In this document: positions 39,489 to 47,729 of the stretch, piece after piece | How the letters are laid out: each line of letters starts with the position of its first letter | How positions within the stretch are numbered: position 1 is the first letter of the stretch | DNA from: CAYMEK01 sp964389305 | GTDB lineage: Bacteria > Spirochaetota > Spirochaetia > SZUA-6 > DRHE01 | Assembly (NCBI GenBank): GCA_964389305.1 | Contig: CAYMEK010000001.1 | Coordinates: 124,001 to 188,000, forward strand | DNA: 64,000 bases | Direction of reading: 5' to 3' | Made by a program: the position numbers and the translations under genes | Notes under the pieces: generated by a model | What the model was told of the DNA's origin: nothing | What the model saw: the letters and a program-made list of their open reading frames with translations, nothing else | Databases searched by the model: none

Positions 39489-41416
39489 GCGCGGACTTCG
39501 AGGCCGTCGTTATCGGCGGGGGCCACGCGGGGATCGAGGCGGCCTGCGCTCTGGCCTCTCTGGGCAGGCGTACCCTGCTGATCACCCAGAACCTCGACTG
39601 CATCGGCAAGATGTCCTGTAACCCCGCTATCGGCGGCCTGGCCAAGGGAAATCTGGTGCGGGAAATCGACGCCCTGGGCGGCCGCATGGCGCGGCTGATC
39701 GATTCCACCATGATACAGTTCCGGGTGCTGAATCGCAGCAAGGGGCCGGCGGTGCAGGCCTTTAGGGCCCAGGCGGATAAGGCCCGCTACAGCCTGCTGG
39801 CCAAGCAAACCCTGGAGCAAACCGCCAACCTCAGCCTGTTTCAGGATACGGTGGTGGATTTCCTGCTTGGAGGCTCACCCCCGGCCATTCAGGGAGTGGT
39901 TACCGAGCGGAACCGACGCTTCCGGGCCCCTACGGTGGTACTGACCACGGGCACCTTTCTGGAGGCCACGATATTCATCGGGGAGCACACCGCACCCGGT
40001 GGACGCCTGGGCGAGCCGCCGGCCTGCGGTCTGGGCTTGCGGCTCAGGGAAATGGGCTTTGAGGTGGGACGGCTCAAGACCGGCACTCCGGCCCGGGCCT
40101 TGCGCTCCTCCCTGATCCTCGAACGGATGGAGGAGCAGAAGGGAGACCAGCGGATCCTGCCTTTCAGCTTTACCAACTCCGGTGACGGAGGCGCTCTGGC
40201 CCGGCCGTCGGTTTCCTGCTACATAACCTACACTACTCCCGAGACCCACCGGATCATCCGGGAGAACCTGCACCGTTCGCCCCTCTACGGGGGAAAGATC
40301 AGGGGCGTAGGGCCTCGCTACTGCCCGTCGATCGAAGACAAGGTCGTGCGGTTCCCCGACCGCAGCCGCCATCAGATCTTCGTAGAGCCCGAGGGCCTGG
40401 ACACCGAAGAAGTATACCTGAACGGCATCTCCTCCTCGCTGCCCGAAGAAGTGCAGGAAGCGTTCCTGCGGACCGTGCCGGGTCTGGAGAGGCTTCAGAT
40501 CCTGCGTCCCGGCTATGCGGTGGAGTACGATTATCTCGATCCCACCCAGCTCTACCCGTCTCTGGAAACAAAGCGTATCCGGGGCCTGTTCGTGGCCGGC
40601 CAAACCAATGGCACCTCGGGCTACGAGGAGGCAGCCGCCCAGGGCTTGATGGCCGGCATCAACGCCGCCCGTTATCTCGAAGGGGCGCCTCCGCTGGTGC
40701 TCAGCCGGGCGGAGGCCTACATTGGAGTGCTGATCGACGACCTGGTCACCCTGGGTACCAGGGAGCCCTACCGCCTGTTCACCTCCCGGGCCGAGTATCG
40801 TCTGTCCCTGCGTCACGACACTGCGGATCTGCGGCTGCTGGAGACCGGATTCCGGGTAGGTCTGCAGAATCAGCAGGCGCTGGAGGTTCTGCAGGCCAAG
40901 AAAGAGGGTATAGAAGAAATCCGGCAGCTCCTGCGCTCACGGACCCTGCAGGAGACTGGCGGCGGCCAGAGCGCCGCGTTGCGGAAATACCTCGGCCGCA
41001 GCCTGGAGCACGCTCTCAAGGATCCACGCCTGCATATCGAAGACCTGCTGGCCTGCACGGCGGCCCTGCGGAACAGCCCCCCCGAATGGCTGCGGCTGAG
41101 CGAGCTGGATATCAAGTACGAGGGCTATATCAAGCGCCAGGAAAAGCAGGTGGAGCGTTTTCGTAGGATGGAAGAGCTGAAGATACCGGCGGATTTTAAC
41201 TACGACGGCGCCACCGGGCTGTCTACCGAAAGCCGCCTGAAGTTGAAGCAGATCCGCCCGCTTTCGGTCGGGCAGGCCTCCCGGATCTCCGGTGTGCGCT
41301 CCTCGGATATAGCCGTGCTGCTGGTGTACTTGCGGCGTGGCCGCGGCCAGGACCGGATTGAAAAAGGCGCTGACGGCGGCGGCTCTGCCGGTCGCGGGAG
41401 CGCCGGGAAGCGCTGA
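39485..41416 (+). CDS. mnmG: tRNA uridine-5-carboxymethylaminomethyl(34) synthesis enzyme MnmG
   Basis: 643 residues, normal length. FAD loop VVIGGGHAGIEAACALA, then SCNPAIGGLAKGNLVREIDALGG, RGPAVQ-type NRSKGPAVQAFRAQADK, TTGTFLEA, GRLKTGTPAR, and AGQTNGTSGYEEAAAQGLMAGINA, all GidA/MnmG signatures. The C-terminal helical domain (ADLRLL, RPLSVGQASRISGV) is complete. It provides the FAD-dependent half of the MnmEG tRNA-modifying complex. Its start overlaps mnmE and its stop overlaps rsmG, so the trio is translationally coupled. Nothing unusual is seen, apart from a lysine-rich, Gly/Ser-rich C-terminal tail of about 20 residues. Confidence 0.96.
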   Translation: MSADFEAVVIGGGHAGIEAACALASLGRRTLLITQNLDCIGKMSCNPAIGGLAKGNLVREIDALGGRMARLIDSTMIQFRVLNRSKGPAVQAFRAQADKARYSLLAKQTLEQTANLSLFQDTVVDFLLGGSPPAIQGVVTERNRRFRAPTVVLTTGTFLEATIFIGEHTAPGGRLGEPPACGLGLRLREMGFEVGRLKTGTPARALRSSLILERMEEQKGDQRILPFSFTNSGDGGALARPSVSCYITYTTPETHRIIRENLHRSPLYGGKIRGVGPRYCPSIEDKVVRFPDRSRHQIFVEPEGLDTEEVYLNGISSSLPEEVQEAFLRTVPGLERLQILRPGYAVEYDYLDPTQLYPSLETKRIRGLFVAGQTNGTSGYEEAAAQGLMAGINAARYLEGAPPLVLSRAEAYIGVLIDDLVTLGTREPYRLFTSRAEYRLSLRHDTADLRLLETGFRVGLQNQQALEVLQAKKEGIEEIRQLLRSRTLQETGGGQSAALRKYLGRSLEHALKDPRLHIEDLLACTAALRNSPPEWLRLSELDIKYEGYIKRQEKQVERFRRMEELKIPADFNYDGATGLSTESRLKLKQIRPLSVGQASRISGVRSSDIAVLLVYLRRGRGQDRIEKGADGGGSAGRGSAGKR

Positions 41417-42048
41417 TGTCGGGAGACTGCTTCGAGCTGTTGAAGCGAGGCTTGAGGGAGCTTGGCCTCCCGGCTTCTGCGGGGCAGTTGCAGCAGCTTC
41501 GGGTATATCTGCAGGAGCTGGAGCGTTGGAACCGCGTTTACGGATTCGTGAAGGCTGCCGGCCGCGAGCTGGTCGTTCGCCACCTTCTCGACTCTCTTTC
41601 CGGCTATGCCAGCCTGTCCCGGATAGCACGGCGGGAGCAGGTGCTGGACGTAGGCAGCGGCGCCGGTTTCCCTGGCTTTCCGCTGGCCGTGTTCCTGACA
41701 GATTCCCGCTTCACCCTTCTGGAGCGCTCGGCCAAGAAGGCCGCTTTCCTGCGCAATGTCGCCATTCTTACCCGCCTGCAGAACCTGTCCGTGGAGGAGA
41801 AGCGTCTTCAAGATCTGGAAAGGCGATTCGATCTGGTGCTCTTGCGCGCCTTCGGACCCCTCCAGAGAGAGATTCCTCGTTTGCAGAAGCTGCTCAAGCC
41901 CGGCGGCTCGATCGCAGCGTACAAGGGTAGGCTGGCCCGCATTCACGCGGAGCTGGAGGCGGCGGGCATCTCACCAGGGCAGGCGCTTGTGGAAGCCCTA
42001 CAGGTGCCCTTTTTGGAAGAAGAACGTCATCTGGTGGTCCTGGCATGA
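41416..42048 (+). CDS. rsmG: 16S rRNA (guanine(527)-N7)-methyltransferase RsmG
   Basis: 210 residues. LERWNRVYGFVKA, VVRHLLDSLSGY, VLDVGSGAGFPGFPLAVF (SAM motif I), LLERSAKKAAFLRNV and VLLRAFGPLQREIPRLQKLLKPGG follow the GidB/RsmG pattern. It methylates G527 of 16S rRNA. The ATG overlaps the mnmG stop. The usual RAxA motif reads RAFG here, a minor change near the SAM site. It is the last gene of the mnmE operon, convergent with the TPR gene. Only a short GCGGCT/AGCCGC hairpin (42070-42084) lies between, without a T-run. Confidence 0.93.
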   Translation: MSGDCFELLKRGLRELGLPASAGQLQQLRVYLQELERWNRVYGFVKAAGRELVVRHLLDSLSGYASLSRIARREQVLDVGSGAGFPGFPLAVFLTDSRFTLLERSAKKAAFLRNVAILTRLQNLSVEEKRLQDLERRFDLVLLRAFGPLQREIPRLQKLLKPGGSIAAYKGRLARIHAELEAAGISPGQALVEALQVPFLEEERHLVVLA

Positions 42049-42133
42049 GCGGCATTGAGCCTGGGGCCTGCGGCTGGGAGCCGCGCTGAGGCGGGTCGAG
42101 GCTCTGTACGTTCTACTTGCAAAAAGTCGCTGC

Positions 42134-43486
42134 TTACATCTTGGAGAGAATTTTGAGCAGTTGATCCCTGTCGACGAGGTCGATCAGGCGGGCTTCGACA
42201 AAACTCTGAGCCTGCTCGCTGAAGCTGCCGGCTGCGACGCAAACGCTGCGGCCGGCTCGCAGCTCTTTGGAGCGGGCGTAGAGGTCGCGCAGCAGCAGCT
42301 CTCCGATTGCCCCCTGAGAGCGGATGAAGCGAAAAAGGACCATTTCCTCCCACTGGGTAGTGTGCACCTCGGCCAGGATGTCGGCGAACTCTCCGCGCTG
42401 CAGAGAGATGTTGACCAGCTTGGTGGTGGCATTGTTGAAGTAGCGGACGGCCAGCTTCCTGCAGAGGGTTACGAACTCCGAGCTTTGGGCCAGGAGGTAG
42501 GTCTGTAGATGCCTGTTGGTATTGATTTCCTGGAAATGACCGATTTTTTCCACCACGTCTTTGTAGTTGGGCTGAAGCGTGTTGATCTCTTTCCACAAAC
42601 GTATGGAGGTTTCCAGATCGCCCTTGCTGAGGCTGGCTTCGGCCTTTCTGTACTTGAGTTCGAGGAACACCGCCTGTGGTATGTTCTCGTGCCGCAGGCC
42701 GATCTCGAAATCCTCGAGGGCGGTGTCGTATCTCTTCATATTGGCGTTAAGGGTCCCCGAGTGCAGTGCGGAGATGGCCCCGATTTCGGGATCGGTGCGC
42801 AGGCGAGAGAAGATTTGCAGCGCCAGATCGTTATTCTTCAGCGCGTAGTATGACTTTGCCAGTATGAACTGGGTTTTTTTGTCTTCCGGTTCGAAGTCCA
42901 GCGCCCGCTGCAGCACCTCCACCGCCTGATCGCAGTCTTTTAGACTGTACAGGCTGTGTCCGAGATAGCGGTTGGTGGTTACATCGTCTGGACGCTGGCG
43001 GCGGGCCGTGCCCAGGAAGGCGCAAGCTTTTTGGTAATCTTTCTGGGCATATTCCAGCAATCCCAGGTTGAAGTTGACTTCGAAATCGTTCTCTCTCAGT
43101 GTTCTGGCCATCAGTAGATGCTTATACGCTTCATCGATCTTGTTCAGTTTGAAGGCGGACTGGCCCAATCTCAGGTTCACCGCGAACTCATCGACCTGGG
43201 GGTTGACGCCGCACAGAGATAACAGGGCGCTGTAGTGCTTGTAGGCATTGCTGAAGTTTTGTTCGTCGAAGGATATTTCGGCCAGATCCTGGAGAGCCTG
43301 GATGTCCCTTGGATCTTGGGACAGACGCCGGGTCGCCTCTCTGACCACCAGATTCCTGTCCCGTCGGCTGGTTCGCTTCTGTCTTTCCTGATTTTTCCAG
43401 CGGTCTCGCTTGAACAGCAGGATAGCTGCCACGCTCAAAAGCCCGACCGCAGCCAAGGCCACCAGGAGATAGAAGAGCAAATCCAT
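42134..43486 (-). CDS. Membrane-anchored TPR protein with a degenerate Mrr/nuclease-like C-terminal domain
   Basis: 450 residues from the ATG at 43486; the open frame extends 67 codons further but reads as non-coding. One N-terminal membrane helix (MDLLFYLLVALAAVGLLSVAAILLF) is followed by a basic segment, then about eight TPR-like repeats (residues 60-310). These include DIQALQDLAEISFDEQNFSNAY, DFEVNFNLGLLEYAQKDYQKA and NRYLGHSLYSLKDCDQAVEVL. The last 100 residues (WEEMVLFRFIRSQGAIGEL, LRDLYARSKELRAGRSVCVAAGSFS, FVEARLIDLVDRDQLLKIL) resemble the back half of Mrr-type domains, without the catalytic D/QxK. The N-in anchor and TPRs suggest a scaffold. No specific role known to me. Confidence 0.65.
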   Translation of the reverse strand: MDLLFYLLVALAAVGLLSVAAILLFKRDRWKNQERQKRTSRRDRNLVVREATRRLSQDPRDIQALQDLAEISFDEQNFSNAYKHYSALLSLCGVNPQVDEFAVNLRLGQSAFKLNKIDEAYKHLLMARTLRENDFEVNFNLGLLEYAQKDYQKACAFLGTARRQRPDDVTTNRYLGHSLYSLKDCDQAVEVLQRALDFEPEDKKTQFILAKSYYALKNNDLALQIFSRLRTDPEIGAISALHSGTLNANMKRYDTALEDFEIGLRHENIPQAVFLELKYRKAEASLSKGDLETSIRLWKEINTLQPNYKDVVEKIGHFQEINTNRHLQTYLLAQSSEFVTLCRKLAVRYFNNATTKLVNISLQRGEFADILAEVHTTQWEEMVLFRFIRSQGAIGELLLRDLYARSKELRAGRSVCVAAGSFSEQAQSFVEARLIDLVDRDQLLKILSKM

Positions 43487-43496
43487 GCTCCCTGTA

Positions 43497-43525
43497 TTTT
43501 TATGAGGAAACCCATCGGTTGTCAA
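43497..43525 (-). promoter_or_regulatory. Promoter of the TPR gene
   Basis: Minus strand TTGACA (43525-43520), 17-base spacer, TAAAAA (43502-43497), immediately before the ATG at 43486. The resulting leader would be very short, with AGGGAG next to the start codon. Confidence 0.65.
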
Positions 43526-43603
43526 GTTTAGCCTGAGGCAAGCGGCGGCCGTTTGCCGGGCCCGCTGCCTCACCTGTAAATTTCCTCCAACCACAACGGC
43601 ACG

Positions 43604-43632
43604 TTGACAAAGCTCAAGCAGCGGGCTACGAT
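43604..43632 (+). promoter_or_regulatory. Promoter of the LysM gene
   Basis: TTGACA (43604-43609), 17-base spacer, TACGAT (43627-43632). A GAGGAGGA ribosome binding site (43651-43658) and the TTG start at 43662 follow. Divergent from the TPR promoter. Confidence 0.72.
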
Positions 43633-43661
43633 TGATTTTGAGGGAGGGACGAGGAGGAGAT

Positions 43662-44651
43662 TTGAACGGACAACAGATTGGGATCAAGCTGGCCGATGGT
43701 TCGTTCTACCCGGTGTTGGGAGAGCAGAAGGCGGGGCGCAGACGGCTCGTGGTAACCACCGCCCGGGACAATCAGGATACCGTGCAAATCGATCTGTATG
43801 CCGGTGAAGGCGAGCTGGCCGAGCAGACCCAGTACGTCGGGAGCCTGACGGTCGAAAACATCCAGCCTGCTCCCAAACGCGAGCCGGAGATCGAGGTGAT
43901 CCTTGGCCTGGACGAGCAGGGCATTCTGGAGGCTACGGCCAGCGATATGATGACGGGCGAGAGCCGCAGCCTTTCGGTCAGCCTGCCGCAGGCGGGCGCC
44001 GGGAGCGGGGCGACGGAGTTCGAGCTGGAGAGTGAAGGAGCTGCCTCGCCGGGAACGGGTCCAGGCGAAGAACAGGAGGATTCCCTGCTAACCGGTGAAA
44101 GCTATCCTGTAGCCGAAACCGACCGTCGCAAGGAACACCTGCGCAGGAAACGGAGAAGCCCCCTTCTTCTGATCGGCTTCATTATCTTGAGCCTTATTCT
44201 TATTGCCGCCATCGCCTTCCTCGTATTCAGGGTCATCGATGGCCGGCCGATTCCTCCACTGCTCGGACGGAAGACCGAGGCGGCTGGCACGGCAGCAGAA
44301 GCCGAGTCGCCGGATGTGAGCTCAGACGTTCCAGCAGGTCCCGCCGCGGGCGCTGAAGCCCAAGAAGAAACGGCACAGGCGATTACCGGCGAGACGGACG
44401 GCGGTGAGGGGTCCCCCGCTGCCGCACCGAAACAGGAAACCGGGCAGGCGGCTGTGGCGGAGGGGGAAACCGCGCGCCAAGGCGCCGTCGGGGGCCTCTG
44501 GTACGAGATAAAATGGGGCGATACCCTCTGGGATATAGCCGCCACCTACTATCGAAATCCCTGGCTGTACCCCAAGATCGCCAAGGCGAATCAAATCTCG
44601 AATCCGGACCTTATTTTTGCTGGCACGAAGCTCTTTATACCGCAAGATTAG
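43662..44651 (+). CDS. LysM protein with DnaK substrate-domain-like N-terminus
   Basis: 329 residues from a TTG, chosen because GAGGAGGA lies just before it and the protein then begins NGQQIGIKLADGSFYPVL. Residues about 1-115 resemble the beta-sandwich of the Hsp70 substrate-binding domain: TVQIDLYAGEGE, YVGSLTVENIQPAPKREPEIEVILGLDEQGILEATASD. There is no ATPase domain. A Glu/Ser/Gly-rich linker leads to one membrane helix near residues 170-193 (LLLIGFIILSLILIAAIAF), an acidic Ala-rich linker, and a C-terminal LysM domain (YEIKWGDTLWDIAATYYRNPWLYPKIAKAN). The topology would put the Hsp70-like domain in the cytoplasm and LysM on peptidoglycan. It is followed by, and overlaps, the lytic transglycosylase gene. 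Confidence 0.78.
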   Translation: MNGQQIGIKLADGSFYPVLGEQKAGRRRLVVTTARDNQDTVQIDLYAGEGELAEQTQYVGSLTVENIQPAPKREPEIEVILGLDEQGILEATASDMMTGESRSLSVSLPQAGAGSGATEFELESEGAASPGTGPGEEQEDSLLTGESYPVAETDRRKEHLRRKRRSPLLLIGFIILSLILIAAIAFLVFRVIDGRPIPPLLGRKTEAAGTAAEAESPDVSSDVPAGPAAGAEAQEETAQAITGETDGGEGSPAAAPKQETGQAAVAEGETARQGAVGGLWYEIKWGDTLWDIAATYYRNPWLYPKIAKANQISNPDLIFAGTKLFIPQD

Positions 44652-46863
44652 TACGTTTATATTGCTGTTTCTCCTCACCTTTTCGCTGTCGCAGTGCAAG
44701 GCGGACAGCGTTTGGGGTGTACCTGTCGCCAGCTTCAGACAGCGGCTTCAAAGCGGCCGCATCGCTTTCCTCCGGGAGCTGGAGGTTGAGCGCCGAGAGT
44801 TCGACGAGCTTTTTCGGCTGGGTCCCGGGGCTCCCTTCTACCTGTCCTTCCACTATTCGGAGCTTGGCTGCTCCGAGATGGCCGAACGGCTGATGCTGCT
44901 CCAGTGGCGCAGGGGGCAGTCTCCCTGGCGGGAAGAAGCCGCGCGGCTGCTTTTGGCCGGCTACCTGCGGGAGCACAGATACCCCGAAGCTCAGTTGCTC
45001 GCCGAGAAGCTGCTGAAGGGATTATCCGGCGAGCAGGCCCGTTACGCTGCAGAGAGGGGCCTGGTAGAAGCCCTGTACTGGCAGAACAGGGACAAAGAGG
45101 TGCTCGAGCGCTTGGAAGGGCTGCGGGAAACCGGCGGGTCCGGGGACGGAGAGCTGGAGCTGTTCGCCGCGGTATCCGGCTACAGGTTGGGAAAGGCCGG
45201 CTGGCAGGCGGACTTCGAGAAGCTTTTTTTTAGCCGCAAGAGTTCCAGTCTCCACACTCGGGCCGTAGCCTTCCTGGAGCAGGAGCATCTCCTTCAATCC
45301 TTCCCGCCGGCTGCCGTCAAGTATTTCCAGGCCAAGGACCTTCTGAACCGCGGTCAGAGCCGGGACGCCCTGGAGCTGCTCGAAGCCTCGATCTCCAATC
45401 TGGGGACGCAGCCTTTCGCCATAGAGATGTTGATCGAGGAGCTGGGAGCAGCATACTTCGCCGCCGGCGAGCACATCCGGGGGGCGCGCTTTCTTCTGCA
45501 GCTCGGGCAGCCGCTTGAACGGTCGAAAAGGCTCGATGCCGTGGAGATGGCGGGGAGGCTGTACAGAAAAGAGGGGTTGCTGGACGAGGCGCAGCGGCTG
45601 CTCGACGAGGTAATCCGTGAAACCGGCTCCGCAGAGCAGAGGGACCGGGCCATCTGGTTTGCCCTGGATGTCGCTCGCACTCGCTCCGAAGAGGATTTCC
45701 TGCAGCAGATAGAGACCCTGGCGCCTCGCTGGCGGCAACCGCCGTACTTCGGCGATATCATCGACTCGGCGGTTTCGCATCTGGTGGCTCAAAGGCAGTG
45801 GCAGAGCCTTCTCAGGCTGTACCGGGCGCTGCGGGGTTTGGGGCCGGAACGGAGCCTGGCCCGCCTCAGCTACATTCTCGGCAGGCTCGCCTCTCTGGAC
45901 CTACTGGCGCAGCCTGATGCGGGAGCCGCCCTTTCCGGGAACCTGAGCCCTCAAGTCCTGTTTCTCGAAGCCCGGGCCTCCGGCGGCGAGGGCTACCATG
46001 GTCTTCTGGCTGCGGCGATTCTAAAGAGCAGGGGCTTTCCGATCCGCTGGCCCGGGGAAGAGAATAGCCCGAAAAGCTCTGACCCAGATCTCGGAAATCC
46101 GGAAATGGGGGAGCGCGAGGACGGCAGCCGGGTCACCCTTATTCGGGGATTTCTCGAGTACGGGCTATCCGAGCAGGCTTTCCAGTACATACAGGAGTCC
46201 TGGCGCTCCCTGCCGCCGGAGCTGCTGTATGAAGCGGCCGGCGTTCTGCAGGACAGGGGGGCGGTCTTGTCTTCTCTGCGGGTGATGAACCTGTACCTGT
46301 ACAGGAAGAAGGGAGGGGCCGATCGGGAGGAAATGCTGCTGCTCTACCCCCGGGCGTTTGCGGAGGGGATCGAGAAGCTGGCTGCAGCAGAGGGCATCCC
46401 CCCGGCTGTTTTTTTCGCCCTGGTCAGGGAGGAGAGCTATTTCGATCCCGAGATCGTCTCTCCTTCCGGCGCAGTCGGATTGACCCAGCTCATGCCCGAA
46501 ACGGCCGGGGACGCGGCTCGCCGCCTGCGACTGCAGGAATACGACCTGCGGGATCCGGAGCACAACCTCAGGTTGGGCGCCGGGCACCTGTCCCGGATCC
46601 TGGTCCGCCTCGCCGACATACCAAAAACTCTGATAGCTTATAACGCCGGATTGTCGCGCTTGCGGAGCTGGGAGCGCAGCTTCTCCGAGCTGCCGACGGA
46701 TCTGCTGGTGGAAGCGCTACCCTACCCGGAGACCCGCAGCTATGTTCACAAGATTCTGGTTTCCGCCGCCTACTACGGCGTATTGTACTACGGTCAGAGC
46801 CTGGAAGAAACGGTCTTTCTGTTCTTCCCGGCACTGGATCAGGCCGGGGAGGAAAAGCGGTGA
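44617..46863 (+). CDS. slt: Soluble lytic murein transglycosylase-like lipoprotein
   Basis: 748 residues. The TTG start overlaps the LysM gene by 35 bases and gives a lipoprotein signal ending TFSLSQC (Cys27). A long superhelical, TPR-like region (residues about 60-560) precedes a lysozyme-like SLT domain near residues 600-720. That domain has ALVREESYFDPEIVSPSGAVGLTQLMPETA (the Glu of REES is catalytic), then LRLGAGHLSRIL and TLIAYNAGLSRLRSW. This is the Slt70 layout. It cleaves peptidoglycan glycan strands in the periplasm, forming 1,6-anhydromuramic ends. The neighbouring LysM protein and UppP make a small cell-wall group. The start codon is the weakest part of the call; the h-region supports it. 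Confidence 0.85.
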   Translation: MLARSSLYRKISTFILLFLLTFSLSQCKADSVWGVPVASFRQRLQSGRIAFLRELEVERREFDELFRLGPGAPFYLSFHYSELGCSEMAERLMLLQWRRGQSPWREEAARLLLAGYLREHRYPEAQLLAEKLLKGLSGEQARYAAERGLVEALYWQNRDKEVLERLEGLRETGGSGDGELELFAAVSGYRLGKAGWQADFEKLFFSRKSSSLHTRAVAFLEQEHLLQSFPPAAVKYFQAKDLLNRGQSRDALELLEASISNLGTQPFAIEMLIEELGAAYFAAGEHIRGARFLLQLGQPLERSKRLDAVEMAGRLYRKEGLLDEAQRLLDEVIRETGSAEQRDRAIWFALDVARTRSEEDFLQQIETLAPRWRQPPYFGDIIDSAVSHLVAQRQWQSLLRLYRALRGLGPERSLARLSYILGRLASLDLLAQPDAGAALSGNLSPQVLFLEARASGGEGYHGLLAAAILKSRGFPIRWPGEENSPKSSDPDLGNPEMGEREDGSRVTLIRGFLEYGLSEQAFQYIQESWRSLPPELLYEAAGVLQDRGAVLSSLRVMNLYLYRKKGGADREEMLLLYPRAFAEGIEKLAAAEGIPPAVFFALVREESYFDPEIVSPSGAVGLTQLMPETAGDAARRLRLQEYDLRDPEHNLRLGAGHLSRILVRLADIPKTLIAYNAGLSRLRSWERSFSELPTDLLVEALPYPETRSYVHKILVSAAYYGVLYYGQSLEETVFLFFPALDQAGEEKR

Positions 46864-47660
46864 GTATGGCGCAGTCGCTGCTTCTTGGAGTGCTCCAGGG
46901 AGTGGCGGAATTCCTGCCGATCTCCAGCTCGGGCCACCTGGTTCTACTGAGGAACCTGATGGGTCTCGGGACAGTGCCCATTCTCTACGATGTTCTGCTG
47001 CACGTATCCACCTTGATCGTGGTCGTCATTGTATTTCGGCGCAGGATCGCCTCGATCTTCGCTTCGATCTGGAGATGGGTGGGCAAGGCCGGCTTTCCGG
47101 AGGACCGGGAGAATCTGAGGATAGCTTTATACCTGGTGGCGGCCACGGCGGTCACTGCCGTAGTCGGGCTGACGCTCTCCAGATTGGAGGAGCTGTTTCT
47201 GGGCCAGCCCAGGATCGTCCCGTTTCTGTTCCTGGCAACCGCTGCGATCCTGATCTGTTCCCGGTTTGGCAAGGCCGAACGCGACTATCTGGGAGTGGGC
47301 GTCGCCGCCGTGCTGCTCATCGGTCTGGCCCAGGGAATTGGAGTTCTTCCCGGCATCTCAAGGTCGGGAATCACCATATCGGTAGCCCTGCTGTGCGGCC
47401 TGGACAGGCAGAGGTCGGGGGAGTTCTCTTTCTTGCTGGCCGTTCCGGCAATTCTCGGCGCCCTGGCGCTGCAGCTACCTGAGGCCGGTTCCCTGCTGGC
47501 GGAAGTGAATCCGTCGGCCCTCCTGGTCGGCTTCCTGGCCTCCTTCGCGGTGGGTTTCGCCTCTCTGCTCGCGCTGCTGAGGATCGTTCGCCGGGGAAGG
47601 CTGGCCCTGTTCGCGATATACCTGATTCCTCTGTCGGTGGCCAGCTTCATCCTTCTGTAA
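46860..47660 (+). CDS. uppP: Undecaprenyl-diphosphate phosphatase UppP
   Basis: 266 residues, eight hydrophobic segments. Both family motifs are intact: LQGVAEFLPISSSGHLVL (catalytic Glu17 region) and LPGISRSGITISVALLCGLDR (PGxSRSG with the catalytic Ser/Arg). It removes phosphate from undecaprenyl diphosphate in the cytoplasmic membrane, recycling the carrier for peptidoglycan and surface glycans. The GTG start overlaps the slt stop by four bases; an ATG two codons later is an alternative. Strong call; formerly named BacA. Confidence 0.95.
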   Translation: MSMAQSLLLGVLQGVAEFLPISSSGHLVLLRNLMGLGTVPILYDVLLHVSTLIVVVIVFRRRIASIFASIWRWVGKAGFPEDRENLRIALYLVAATAVTAVVGLTLSRLEELFLGQPRIVPFLFLATAAILICSRFGKAERDYLGVGVAAVLLIGLAQGIGVLPGISRSGITISVALLCGLDRQRSGEFSFLLAVPAILGALALQLPEAGSLLAEVNPSALLVGFLASFAVGFASLLALLRIVRRGRLALFAIYLIPLSVASFILL

Positions 47661-47729
47661 GCCTCACCGGAACGCCCCGTCTCGTTCACTACTCCGGTAT
47701 TTCTTCCGATAACAGACGTAGGGGGAAGA

